Shown piece after piece: positions 12,301-22,493 of a stretch of DNA of 64,000 bases. A program made the position numbers and the translations under genes. Within the stretch, counting starts at the first letter, position 1. The number at the start of each line of letters is the position of its first letter. The notes beneath the pieces were generated by a model. It worked only from the letters and a program-made list of their open reading frames with translations. It did no database searches and was not told where the DNA came from. The stretch lies in NCBI RefSeq assembly GCF_026151205.1, contig NC_087079.1:1514028-1578027 (forward strand), written 5' to 3'. The DNA comes from Bolinopsis microptera (lineage: Eukaryota > Ctenophora > Tentaculata > Lobata > Bolinopsidae).

Positions 12301-12950
12301 ATTCAAAATTAAAACACCTATATTGTTCTCTCTGAAAGTGAACATGCTGGACGCCTGATTAAATAGGACTCACATCAGACAAGTTTTTGTGCAGCTTAGT
12401 TTTGTTTTATTGGTTTAACCTATCAATGGTACTAATGTACCATTTAGGCTCTGGCATAGATCAAAGTTGAAGAAAACTCAACGTTAATTATGATATTTTA
12501 TAATTCACAAAACAATTGATTAGATCTCACGTATGACGTACGTGCTCTTTTTTATTTCAAAATTTATTTTCAAGTTTTACTGCGAGGATGACATTTGATT
12601 CCCTCCCAGAATGAATAAAACACCTTTTCTCATAACAATAAACAATCAAACAGGACACGCACGAGAGGTTGGGAAAGGACCCAATATCGGACCTGTACTG
12701 GGAGAGTTGTGACAGAGACAAGAGACTGTCCGAGAGAAAAGATCTTTTCGAGCGACTCTCTCAACCTAGGTTCTATCAATGTTATTTGTATCCCGCTCTT
12801 ACATATCGACCTTATTGTCTAACTTGTTAACCATCTTGTCTTTACACAGACATTAAATAATATTACCTTGCTTAACGCAGTCGTTAGTCCATTCAAGATT
12901 CAGTCTCAAGCAAGTTCTGACAAAATATGGTTCATTATTGCAAGTAATAT
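9400..12950. other. Non-coding stretch with second palindrome cluster
   Basis: GTACTTTTAAAAGTAC palindromes recur at 9702-9717 and 9766-9781, with one-mismatch versions at 9734 and about 9817. A segment of about 75 bases at 11985-12060 recurs at 12361-12440 (CACATCAGACAAGTTTTT core), an imperfect direct duplication. Other open frames here are short and have no recognisable features. Confidence 0.5.
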
Positions 12951-13054
12951 CAACTTTGGAAACTTTCTTCTAAATTTCTGAAGTAATTGAACATAAATGT
13001 TCCACAAAAATAATTCGATAAATCATTAAATTTAAAGTGTTATTTTTCTCAAAC

Positions 13055-13690
13055 CTGTAGGAAATGCCTTGACTTCCCTCATGTGAATCAACATCATGTC
13101 GTACAGCCAGTTTCACTACATTTCCACACTTCTGATTACATGGTATCCTGTACGTCTTTCCAATAACCGTCACATCGTCGGTCACTTGGAGAATCCCACA
13201 GAGACTTCCAGTCCCAGTCTCAGTGTTTATTATAAACACTTGCATACGATATCTACTTTCACCGGTGTGAGACTGGACAATCTCTACCTCGGAGAAGCAG
13301 TGGATCGTATCAAACTCCAGTTTGTACCAGATATCAGTGTCCCATGCACATTCCGTGTGGGAGAAGGTTTTCATATCGTTATCATTTGCCAGATCTGCTG
13401 AACCTTTGCCGTTTGTGCTGCTCTGAGACACTGTTGAAGGCTCTACTTTGGAGATTACTGAAAACATGGTCGAGTGAACCCTTCCCTAATATCTATTAGA
13501 ATAGCCGTTAAATGTTTGACTATAATTGCGATACTTTTTAAGTTCAGCATTTTATCATCAATATTTTAACCTAGAGTATCAAGCTAGAAATAGGGGTTTT
13601 TTCATACAAATATGTACCTGTATCTGCGTTAACGACACATATTGTCATCATTAGGAGAATCAGAAGTCGAGAAAACATCCTTTTAATCAT
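13055..13690 (-). CDS. Secreted fucolectin-type (F5/8C-like) lectin, 3' end unresolved
   Basis: Minus-strand exon 1 (13690-13618) starts with ATG and encodes a signal peptide (FSRLLILLMMTICVVNA). It joins in phase 1 to exon 2 (13457-13055). Exon 2 has the fucolectin/tachylectin-4/pentraxin-1 pattern: SQSSTNGKGSADLANDND, then TFSHTECAWDTDIWYKLEF, then FSEVEIVQSH, with several cysteines. Proteins of this type bind carbohydrate, often fucose, and act outside the cell in recognition or defence. Exon 2 probably ends at CAG|GTTTGA. A further exon-like segment at 12954-12867 reads VDITCNNEPYFVRTC and ends at a good donor, but its phase does not match cleanly, so the C-terminus is open. The gene is divergently oriented to the CARD gene starting 393 bases away. 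Confidence 0.75.
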
Positions 13691-14082
13691 AATGATGTCA
13701 AGTTTACGAATGTGCATTATTCAAATCAGCAATTTCTCTTGGAGTATTAGAGCAAACGGATTATTGAACGGTTAAACTGAGCTGCTGGAAATCAAATAAC
13801 CATGGCTGAGGCCTGAGTCTCCCACATTCGGGCGCATTTATTTTAAACCCGCATTAGTCAAATAGGCAGAATTATACCCTCACATACTGGACTTATTATC
13901 TGGGTAATCTGAGTCAAACACAAGACACCGACTACATAAATGGTGACTCAGCTACCATGGAATCTGGTGATATTAATATGAACGATCACACGATTGTCTT
14001 TGAACTTTCTAGGGAGTTGATTTAAATTGCTGACTGAGTTCAATTAATCTAAAGTTTTGTTAGTTTGTAATAGATGTTATAA
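13691..14082. promoter_or_regulatory. Presumed shared upstream region of divergent genes
   Basis: Nearly 400 bases separate the start codons of the lectin (minus) and the CARD protein (plus). No exon is seen. By position it must contain at least the 5' untranslated and core promoter sequence of one of them, and probably both. I do not see a convincing specific factor site. Confidence 0.35.
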
Positions 14083-16732
14083 ATGTTCAGATCAACCCCG
14101 CCGGAGGTGAAGTATGACAGACTCCACCTCTCTGAGTCCCAACGTGCATTTCGGCGAGCGGAGTTTGGGAAACACTACGAGACATCCCGGCCCGGGACAG
14201 CCAAGTCTTCAAGACCCGGGACAGCAACAACGAGTGGAGAAGGCAAGGACACCGGGAGACGAGGAGAGAGGGAGAAAAGACTCAAGGGTGGAAATCATCT
14301 GAATACAGAGGTCACCAGAGCAAAGGTAAGATTAATGGTAATAATTCATCTTTATAACTTATTTTTGATCACATAAATCAAATACTCAATTGTCTGTTGT
14401 TTTGTTGATTTTCATTAATAACGGATTCTGAAGGAGAGCAAACCACAAACGAACATTATTTTATTGGGGCAATGTGTGGGGCACTAGATAAAGATACATA
14501 TTTCGGACCATGGGAATGTACATATAATACTACTTTCAGAGATTTCCTGAAAGATGTAGAAGTGCACCAATAACCACCAAATCCTCTGGTAGGCCGAAAA
14601 GTGCTTTCCACTCGAGATGTGTTGAGACTATCTGCAACTTTCACTCCAGGGTAAGTTCGTTAAAATGCAACCAGAAGTTTCTGTGAAATAGACCTGAAGG
14701 AATTGTATCTAATATTTTAGCCTTTTATAGGACACAGTCACAATTAACGGCTGCCCCTGTTCTAGATAAGATGAACTGGTGTGTAAGTGTAACTTACGTT
14801 TTCCAAACAATTTAGTTATTATTAACCTAACTACGTGATATTGCAGGCGTACGCAAGACAACCCTACATTCAAACCAAAGAGGAGGCATCAAACATTATC
14901 AAAAACAAAATAAAGCAACATAAAGAAGTTCTTGTGGCGGTGTTGGACTGTAGTTCAGTTGTACCGGAGCTTTTTCAGAGAAATCTGCTCACTCAGGTTA
15001 TCTATTGATAAACACGAAACCCATTATTTAAACAACGTTAGATTTACATTACCATTACCAACGTGCAATAATAATGGTTTCTGAAATATCATGAAATGAG
15101 GTGCAGTCATCTAACGACTAATTTTAATAGAACGTTTTCTGATAGAATAATTATCGAAGCTATATCATACTAATCATTTCAGGAGGAGGTTAAGAAAATA
15201 TTAGCGTATGAAACAAAACAAGACCAAAACAGAAGAGTGTTGAGCATGATTGTTCACAAAGATCCTCGAACATCGTACAATATTTTAGGTATATTACGGC
15301 TTTTAAAACGTTAAAATCCGCCAATATTCTAAGAATTTCTTCGAGGTGTACAGCAACAACCAAAACCTAACTCCGGAGGTCTGCATTATTCTAAATAATG
15401 AACCTTATAGTCTTTTACTTCCAATCGTTTTTGGCAGAGGTGATAAGGAGCAGACAAATGATATTCAAGGATATGTTGGAGGTCCCCGGACTGCAACAGT
15501 TCATATCGAGATGTGAGACTGAGGAGTGGGGCAAGGAACTCCAGAGGACTCTTAAACTCCTCAAAATGGACCCTAACGCAGGTTTTATTAAAACTAACGC
15601 AGGTTTTATTAAAACTAACGCGAGTTTTATTAAAACTAACGCAGGTTTTATTTATAAAACTAACGCAGGTTCTGTCAAAACTTTATTTCTAACAACCCTA
15701 GCGCAGGTTCTGTAAAAACTTTATTACACAGGTTGTATTAAAACTTTATTTCTAACGCAGGTTTTAATAAAACTTTATTTCTAATAATTCTATTGCGACA
15801 GTCACTGTACACTGTAGGAACCGACCGATCAAAGGTTTTAGCTACCGGACCGGAAACGACCGGATATCAATATATTTTCCGGTTTCCCGGATTTTGCCGG
15901 ACTGGAACCGGGTAATAAGAAGAAGAAATTTGAGGCTGCCGGAAATTGTCGCAAAAATATTAAACGGGTACACATTCATAGTAAAACATAACAATTAATT
16001 AAACTTTTAAACACTTTCATGACATTTTCATTTACAAATATATCGCCACAGTAACGAAGCGGTGTCCAATCTGCAAAACATGTGACAAAAAGAAGAAAAG
16101 GTCTCACTCTGCTAAATTAGTATCTCAAGTTGGAAGAGACTTCTCAAACATTACCTTACCTACGAACAAGATGCCAAGACCAGAACCAATACCTCTCACC
16201 AAGTAGGTCCTTCTGTATTTCCCGCTCTAGTATTGGTAAATACATCGACACCCGAATTATAAACGCAGCGTTAGTTGCACTTCTTAGAAATTACACGTTT
16301 TAAAACTAATTTGTGAATTTTGAGCACTGCAGTTTCAAGCACACAGTGCATGGTGACCCAGGTCTTATATTGCCAATAGTTTTTAATTAATTTTCATGGC
16401 AAATCGTCGAAATGATTCAATAAGAAGTCTGTATAAAATATTTTTTCCCATCTATTATATACCAGTATTTCACAATTTAACGCACCACTGCATCATCATA
16501 CATTATGTATTTGCGGAGTTTACATCAATAGAGAATTTCGTTAAAACTAGGACACCAAATTCAATATGGTAAATCCTGATATCACTACAGTCAAGAGAAA
16601 AGGAGGCTGTTGGATAACTTAGAAACGATATCCGAAGTTTCAACGACCTTCTGTGAAGACGAGAACGCCGCCTGGATAAGAGTCCTTCAGGCAGAACCGG
16701 AGATAATAGAACGCATTTATAGAGAAACATGA
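14083..16732 (+). CDS. CARD-domain protein with Cys-pair C-terminal region
   Basis: Seven exons join in frame: 14083-14325, 14540-14650, 14847-14996, 15183-15288, 15438-15581, 16052-16202, 16591-16732, about 350 residues. The N-terminal 118 residues are Arg/Ser/Gly-rich and probably disordered. Exons 3-4 encode a helical bundle with the caspase-recruitment pattern: LVAVLDCSSVVPELFQRNLL, then TQEEVKKILAYETKQDQNRR, then VLSMIV. Known CARDs mediate homotypic assembly in apoptosis or innate immune signalling. Exon 6 contains CPICKTC followed by a lysine run, a possible metal-binding pair or nuclear signal. Exon 5 donor use is ambiguous because the exon end is tandemly repeated downstream. The frame stops at TGA 16730-16732, but good coding potential resumes one frame over. 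The CARD call rests on pattern and not on a search. Confidence 0.7.
15571..15780 (+). repeat. 21-bp tandem repeat containing splice-site-like sequence
   Basis: Units of AACGCAGGTTTTATTAAAACT, first regular and then degenerate with TTTCTA or CTTTATT inserts, about eight copies. The first unit spans the exon 5 / intron 5 border of the CARD gene (GCAG|GTTTTA). Each regular unit also contains ACTAAC, which resembles a branch-point sequence, and a CAG directly followed by GT. Confidence 0.8.
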
Positions 16733-17100
16733 GGAGATACGTGGTCCAGTTGTTTGAGAACTTCGATCAAGACAAATCTATGTTAGTTCTAGTTTCTTTT
16801 CAGAATTTTGTCCCTTTACTTTTGTCAAATCCAGGTCCTTAAAGTCAATGCCATGGACGGAGATTCCGAATCAGCGTCCAAGAACACATCTAATCAACTG
16901 TGGACTGTAGTTTATGAAATCACTCAGATAAGAGCAAAGACTAAGAGTCCTTCGGACAGCGCAGAACCAAAATATTATTATTAGAACAACTGTATTATTT
17001 TATATATATATAAAGAAACATGAGGAGATAACTTTTCGACCCGTAATGCGTGCTGCGTGGTCCAACTAGTTGTTTGAGAACTTGCAGTATTCTCAATTCT
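16733..17100 (+). repeat. Imperfect duplication of the CARD gene last-exon region
   Basis: The end of the last exon (TAAGAGTCCTTCAGGCAGAACC ... AGAAACATGAGGAGATACG, 16677-16742) is echoed at 16945-17040. The following CGTGGTCCAGTTGTTTGAGAACTT (from 16740) recurs at 17055-17080 with insertions. Both copies preserve AGAAACATGAGGAGATA. An open segment 16834-16983 behind an AG acceptor may be an alternative 3' exon. Confidence 0.55.
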
Positions 17101-17287
17101 CCAACCCTTTATTTCATTTTAACCAACCTTCTGCCTTCCATTTATTAATTAAAACAAATGTCCATTCACCATTGTCCAGGCCATGTCAAATGAAAATTTT
17201 CTCAAGAAAATTATGTATAATTTATTGCAATAAATTATTTATTCCCCTTTTTGGATTTGCATTGTTTTATTTTATTAAATGTTAAAG

Positions 17288-17400
17288 CTTAACGGATGAT
17301 ACTCGTTTAAATTGTTTCGAAGTAGCGCGCGCCGCTTTTTAATTCACGAAGCTTTGAAGTTAAGTAGCGCGCGCCGGTCAGTCAAACTATATTACATATT
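17288..17400 (+). repeat. Divergent TTAACGGATGATACTCG-type repeat
   Basis: Begins TTAACGGATGATACTCG like the small mobile element, but continues TTTAAATTGTTTCGAAGTAG and two GCGCGCGCC blocks. The same longer version forms the arms of the inverted repeat at 45527-46068, so this is probably a solo arm or relative of that element. Confidence 0.55.
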
Positions 17401-17764
17401 AAAGCTCAAACAATCCGAAAATTATCAGTTATTATAATATTGTTAGCTATTATAATCCATACATTATAAAATAGCTCTCACTTGCATGTTTGGCAGTTAA
17501 CGTCAACCGGTCACTGCAGTGATGCACCATGCACTGTACCCAGTCCCAATCATAAATCAATAAAGAGATCGATCAGAGTAGATGCTACCCGGAAATTTAA
17601 TTCGATTTAGTACGATTTAATTTTGTCAGGATATTAAATTATCAATTATGTTTCCAGCATGCAAAGCTTTTTGCGTCCATGAGATTATCAAATGAAGGCT
17701 TACCTGGGGACCTCAGGCTATTATGTTCATTAACATAATAATATAGATTCAGCGGAATGACAGG

Positions 17765-17862
17765 TTAACCATTAACGGGTGATACTCGTAAAATATCTGT
17801 TCCATATATTGGAGTCCAACTCGGCGCGCGTCCTCGTAGGTTGTATGTAGTAAACCTACAAA
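17765..17862 (+). mobile_element. 98-bp mobile element with perfect 8-bp target duplication
   Basis: Starts TTAACCATTAACGGGTGATACTCG-like sequence and ends AAACCTACAA. It is flanked by ATGACAGG at 17757-17764 and 17863-17870. The uninterrupted pre-insertion sequence is present elsewhere in the window: on the minus strand at about 48738-48815, ATGACAGG occurs once between the same left and right flanks. This is direct evidence of insertion. Confidence 0.88.
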
Positions 17863-18211
17863 ATGACAGGCTGAGCGCGGCCCAGTAAATGAAGGCACAT
17901 TCTTTTAAAATTATTTGGTCATAGTTTGTAATTAAAATTACAAAATTAAATAGGCTTTGGCTTTTTATGTACAAATTAACAAAAATGAAGTTGCTATTTT
18001 TAATAATTATATTATAAATGCACGTTCGTTTGCGCGTAATTTTCGTTTTACATAATTAACATTTTAACTTTCTGCTTTCAATGAAACAAATTTTTTTTTC
18101 AATGAAACAATTAAAAATTTAATTTTAGCACATCTTACAGAATAAAAAGATTTAAAACAATCCATAAAATATAATATAATGCCCTTGATACATGTTGCGT
18201 ATCCCAATTAT

Positions 18212-18310
18212 TTAATGGGTGATACTCGTAAAATATCTGTTCCATATATTGGACCGTCGACGAGTCCAACTCGGCGCGCGTCCGCGTCCTGGTAGGTTGT
18301 AAACCTACAA
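18212..18310 (+). mobile_element. 99-bp copy of the same element
   Basis: TTAATGGGTGATACTCG to AAACCTACAA, containing the hairpin CGAGTCCAACTCG and the second hairpin GTAGGTTGTAAACCTAC. Flanks CCAATTAT and CCAAATAT differ by one base. The plus-strand sequence at about 48889-48925 (ATACATGTTTCGTATCC, then AATATATCAG) looks like the empty version of this site. Confidence 0.82.
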
Positions 18311-18323
18311 CCAAATATCAGCG

Positions 18324-18356
18324 CGCGAAAAGTGGCATGCAACGTATGTCAATAAT
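18324..18356 (+). repeat. Dispersed repeat GCGCGCGAAAAGTGGCATGC
   Basis: The segment GCGCGCGAAAAGTGGCATGC followed by AACGTATGTCAA occurs here and again at about 50218-50250, where it follows a GC-rich palindrome. It is part of a host repeat that also contains the empty-site sequences near 48.8 kb. Confidence 0.6.
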
Positions 18357-18649
18357 GCCCAAGATACTTAAACTCCAAACAATTTTAAGTTGCAGTAATT
18401 TAATCTAATTGCAGCGGCACATAATTTAAACTATTGCTATCATTATATTGTACTATAGACTGAAAATCTCTCAGATCGATTTTGGCCGGCGTTTTTAACC
18501 ATTTATATCAATATAAGCTTTATCAAATTGCTTTAAATAAAAATTACAAACCAGACATCCATAAATGATAAATTTGCTTTATTTTTTTTGCGAAAAAACA
18601 TTATTTGATGCGCGGCGCGGCCCAATAGTGCATCGCAATACAATGCACA

Positions 18650-18990
18650 GGAGGACTATAGTGCAAAGAAACTGCTGAGCAGCAGTGAGCTTGTAGTTTT
18701 ACAACCAGATAGCGCCAATATATGGAACAGATATTTTACTGTTTACGAGTATCACCCGTTAACAGTGAGCAGCATTTTGCAGCAGTTTGCAGCAGTTTTT
18801 AGCAGTTGCGCGCGGCGTGCGTAGCAGCAGTGAGCAGCAGTTAGTAGCAGTGATCGCAGCAGCAGTGAGCAGTAGTGAGCAGCAGTGAGCAGCAGTGAGC
18901 AGCAGTGAGCAGCAGTTTCTTTGCACTATGCCCCTCCTGTGAGCAGTGAGCAGCAGTTAGCAGCAGTTTCTTTGTACTATAGAGAGTCGA
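18650..18990 (+). repeat. CAGCAGTGAG minisatellite with a conserved tail
   Basis: Tandem CAGCAGTGAG/CAGCAGTTAG units in several blocks, each ending TTTCTTTGCACTAT then variants of AGTCCTCCTGTG. An inverted tail (CACAGGAGGACTATAGTGCA) starts the region near 18648. The same array plus tail recurs at 50880-50970. The array is itself interrupted by a copy of the small mobile element. Confidence 0.8.
18691..18762 (-). mobile_element. 72-bp reverse-oriented copy inserted in the minisatellite
   Basis: Reads TTGTAGTTTTACAACC ... ACGAGTATCACCCGTTAA on the plus strand. It is flanked by perfect CAGTGAGC copies (18683-18690 and 18763-18770), i.e. an 8-bp duplication of the surrounding minisatellite unit. 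It lacks the central CGAGT hairpin, so it is an internally deleted or shorter version. Confidence 0.82.
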
Positions 18991-19132
18991 ATTTCTTTGG
19001 GGACAAAATGATGCTCTCCAGGATTTATCCAACTAGAAAGATCATGAAATAAAGACTCTGCAAACATCTCAGAGAAATATTACCACCATAAAGAATAAAG
19101 AGGCTTATATCCTGGACCCCGAAATCCACCAT

Positions 19133-20173
19133 TTTTCTGTACTTTCAGAGGTACCAATGTGGCAGGAAACCAGGGCTCATGCTGCCGCTGAGCTAAAGCA
19201 GTAGAGGGGATGGCGGCTTCTCTAGGATCTAACACGTCCTGAAGCAGACCAACACTATGTCCCAACGCAATGGTGTTGGGATGTCTGCCCCCGGTGCCTG
19301 TCGGGGTCAATAAAGCAGTCAAGCATCATGTATGTTATGTTGAGCATTCTCAACCAACAAATGTGGGAACTCCCACGAAAGACCAAAACAGATCTAAAGA
19401 GACACTTAACAACATTGGAAAAATAGACTTCAATTTGTTTATATAATTTATAAAGCGTATATTATTGCCCACGTTAAGGGGCCTGTTAATAATTTATTAA
19501 ATTATTAGCTATTTTAGATTTAATAATAATAATGTACTATAGTCCTCCTGTGAATGGGCCACGCCGACTTGTGAAAGATTGTCATCGCGTCGTCAATCAA
19601 CTATAATATGAACTAATTTTGTTATTTTTTCATTGTAGGAGGCGAGGTAACTGTTGCCAATTTTGAAGCAAATTTGTTTTATGTGAAACTGTAAATTGTG
19701 GAACTGTTTGTGTTTTAACGTGTGATACTCGTTAAATATTGTCAAATATTATATTTGTCCCGTCGACGATTGTCTAACTCGCAACTCGGCGTGCGTTTTG
19801 GTAGGTTATAAACCTACAATTTGTGTTAAACTGTAAATTATTTAAAAAATACAGTGTTATACTATGCAATAGTGAAGTCCCGCTAATTGTCTCTTTAGAT
19901 CTGTTTGATCGGTCTTCTATTGTGGGAGTTCTCACATTTGTTGCTTGAGAATGCTCAACATAACATACGTCATGATGCTTTTACTGCTTTATTGACCCAG
20001 GGCAACACTATGTCCCAACACCAGTGCATCGGGACATAGTGCTGGGCTGCTTCAGGATGTGTTAGATCCCAGAGAAGCCGCCATCCCCTCTAGTCTACTG
20101 CTGTAACTCAGGTCTCAGCGGCAACATGAGCCGTGGTTTCCTGCCACATTGGTACCATTGAAAGTACAGGAAA
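19133..20173. repeat. Large inverted repeat, arms ~275 bp
   Basis: The left arm (19133-19405) and the inverted right arm (19888-20173) share GTGGCAGGAAACCA, the segment around TGTCCCAACGCAATGG, CTCCCAC and GATCTAAAGAGAC. Between them lie about 480 bases, including the element copy at 19715. A third, disrupted copy in the left-arm orientation lies at about 20250-20350 and 20690-20765, split by unrelated sequence. No coding is supported. Confidence 0.75.
19715..19819 (+). mobile_element. 105-bp copy with TTTGTGTT target duplication
   Basis: TTAACGTGTGATACTCG to GGTTATAAACCTACAA, flanked by TTTGTGTT at 19707-19714 and 19820-19827. This is the third perfect 8-bp duplication for this family in the window. 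Confidence 0.87.
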
Positions 20174-20782
20174 GTGGCGGATTTCGGAGTCCATTCGAAA
20201 TCTTCAAGAGCCTCTCAGGCCTGGCCTCCTTGTATCTAAGATGGGAGTGAGCTAAACCAGTAAAGGGGATGGTGGCTTCTCTGGGATCTAACTCATCCTG
20301 AAGCAGCCCAACACTATGTCCCGATGCAATATTCTGGTGTTTAAATGTCCACCCCCGGTATTATAAGTAACTGCACGGGTCAAAATCGGAGTCTTAGAAT
20401 TACGCGGGAAATTACGCGGGAGTAATTGGAGTTTGGGCCAGTTCGTTTTATGACGTATCGACTACGTTTGCTTAGTATACTTTATTCCTACCGTTTTATT
20501 ACATTTTTTACTTTATCTACCTATCACTATACAGTATACATATTTAATCTTAAATTATCATTTTAGTGGAACTATGTAAAAGGGGATCGTTGCTAGCGTT
20601 AAAACTGTTTTAACCCTGCCATAGTCAGTTGAAAGTCTGATAGCATATGTTCCGTTTGATTTGACCAAACTAATGCCTTTCATTGCTTTATAGCAGTCAC
20701 ACGTCATGTATGTTTAGCGCTCTCAACCAAAACATGTGGAAACTCCCACAATGAAAGACCTCAAATTGATCAAGACAATTAA

Positions 20783-21499
20783 GGGGGCAGGGGGGGGTCT
20801 TTATGAAATTTCTCTCGACATTGATTTTATAGTTGTTTCTGATAGAGGGGAGTGATATCTACCAGATGTTTTTAGTCCCATGGAAAAATTTTGTTCCCAG
20901 CCGAAATTATTGCCGGTCAAAGGTCAGCGCTCATGTGTAATTGTATTGCGCGAGCAATTTTCAATCCCGCGCCCTGAAAATCGAGTTTTAAAATCTATCT
21001 TCTCCTACACTTTTTGAGCAATCACCTTGAAACTTTCAGGATATGTTCTGAGGACCATTTAGAAACTTCTGGTCTCTCAGAATTTTAAGATAGGCCTTAG
21101 AAAAGTTTTTATTCGATTTTGAAAATCTTGGACCTCGTTTTTTGACGATTTTTTCAGGACTAAGATTTTCAAAATCGAATAAAAACTTTTCTAAGGCCTA
21201 TCTTAAAATTCTGAGGGACAAGAAGTTTCTAAATGGTCCTTAGAACATATCCTGAAAGTTTCAAGGTGGTTGCTCAAAAAATGTAGGAGAAGATAGATTT
21301 TTAGACTCGATTTTCAGGGTGCGTGATTGAAAATTGCTCGCGCAATACAATTACACACAAGCGCTGACCTTTTACCGGCGATAATTTCGGCTAGGAACAA
21401 TATTTTTCTATCGGATTAAAAGCATCTAATAGAAATTCCCCCCTCTATTAGAAACAACTAAAAAGTCGATTTTTAGAAAATTTCCATGAAAACCCCCCG
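20783..21499. mobile_element. 720-bp foldback (palindromic) MITE
   Basis: An almost complete palindrome centred near 21145. Each arm is about 340 bp, starting GGGGGCAGGGGGGGGTCTT on the left and ending CCCCCC on the right. TTAA precedes the left end and GTTAC follows the right end. A shorter sibling with the same termini at 27301-27742 has clean TTAA on both sides. There is no coding capacity. TTAA target choice and G-rich ends suggest a piggyBac-mobilised element. Confidence 0.85.
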
Positions 21500-21666
21500 T
21501 TACACTCATTTTGTGACTCGTTTATCGGTTATAGTCTATTCTCGTTGAATTATCTACTTTCTCCTCTTATTCTCCTCTTAATCATTAACTAATTGACGCA
21601 ATTCTCAGAATATCATAATTTGTATTTAACTAATTTTAATTTTCCGTAGAAAATAAATTCACAAAG

Positions 21667-22072
21667 ATGCCGTAAGTATTTCAATTTAATGTATCCGTAA
21701 AATTTTGAAAAGCTTGCAAAATAATGATTCCATGATTTTATGTTCAGAATAACGCTTTCTCCATCATGAAACTATTATAAATATTATATTTCCTAATATT
21801 GCAGGGGTATTTGTGCACTGGTTGGAGGACTAGGCTCCATTGGGGCAGGTATCGCTACTAGCATACCGTTCTTGGCGGGCTTTACATCTTCTGGTATAGC
21901 AGCAGGGTCAGCAGCGGCAGCCGCACAGGCTGCAGTTGGAAACGTGGCTGCAGGGGGTGTTTTCGCTTTCATGCAGAGTGTTGCTGCCACAACAGTAATT
22001 GGAACTGTTGCAGCTCCTATTGCAGGAACTGCTGCAGTTGTAGGCGGTGTCGCTCTCTTTATCATCTGTTAA
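21667..22072 (+). CDS. IFI6/IFI27 (ISG12)-like small hydrophobic protein
   Basis: Two coding exons, 21667-21671 (ATGCC only, then GTAAGT) and 21805-22072, give 90 residues with TAA at 22070-22072. The protein is Gly/Ala-rich and almost wholly hydrophobic. It has the hallmark GFTSSGIAAGSAAAAAQ followed by NVAAGGVFAFMQSVAA of the Ifi-6-16 family. Vertebrate members are interferon-induced proteins of mitochondria or other membranes that modulate apoptosis and antiviral responses. The family also occurs in animals without interferon, where its role is unclear. Two or three membrane helices are likely. The pattern makes the family assignment strong, the function inferred only. It sits immediately upstream of the EF-hand/WD40 gene. 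Confidence 0.85.
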
Positions 22073-22493
22073 AAAGTACCTGTTGGGAGGAGTGATTTTG
22101 AGAGGACTTTTTATGCAAAACATTAATTTATTGCGAACAAAACTCTTATCTAGACGTGTTAGATTTAGTAAGATAATTTTACTCCACGTTGTTAAATTCA
22201 TGATCAATGAATAAGAATCATGTTTTTATGTTATTGTTTTTTTTTTCTAAATTAGAAGAATACATTTTTGCGCAAATTTTCTTGCGGCAACTTGCTCGTT
22301 TTTATTAATTTCATTACACATAATCTTGAGTATCTTTTATTGATGTTTTTGTAGCACTATCTTGTTATTAAAATTTTAGAATGATTTAAACAGACATGAA
22401 TTTGTCTATGTAATTTTATAAATGTATATTATTGCCCACTTGAAGGGGGTGGTTAATAATTAGTTAAAATAAAATTACAGTCATAGAAATTAA

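Noticed and set aside
18212-18310. Hammerhead ribozyme in the small mobile element
   Set aside because: The CGACGAG...CTCGG hairpin recalls the stem II region, but the CTGANGA and GAAA core boxes are not both present.
18212-18310. tRNA-derived SINE or spliced-leader RNA gene
   Set aside because: No convincing A and B boxes, no A-rich tail, and the constant 8-bp duplications fit DNA transposition better; the GGTAGGTT donor-like site is part of a hairpin.
19080-19322. 80-codon minus-strand frame in the inverted repeat
   Set aside because: It lies in a repeat present in three copies; the other copies do not keep the frame.
21793-22065. Minus-strand 90-codon Ala/Pro-rich frame
   Set aside because: Shadow of the Gly/Ala-rich IFI27-like exon.
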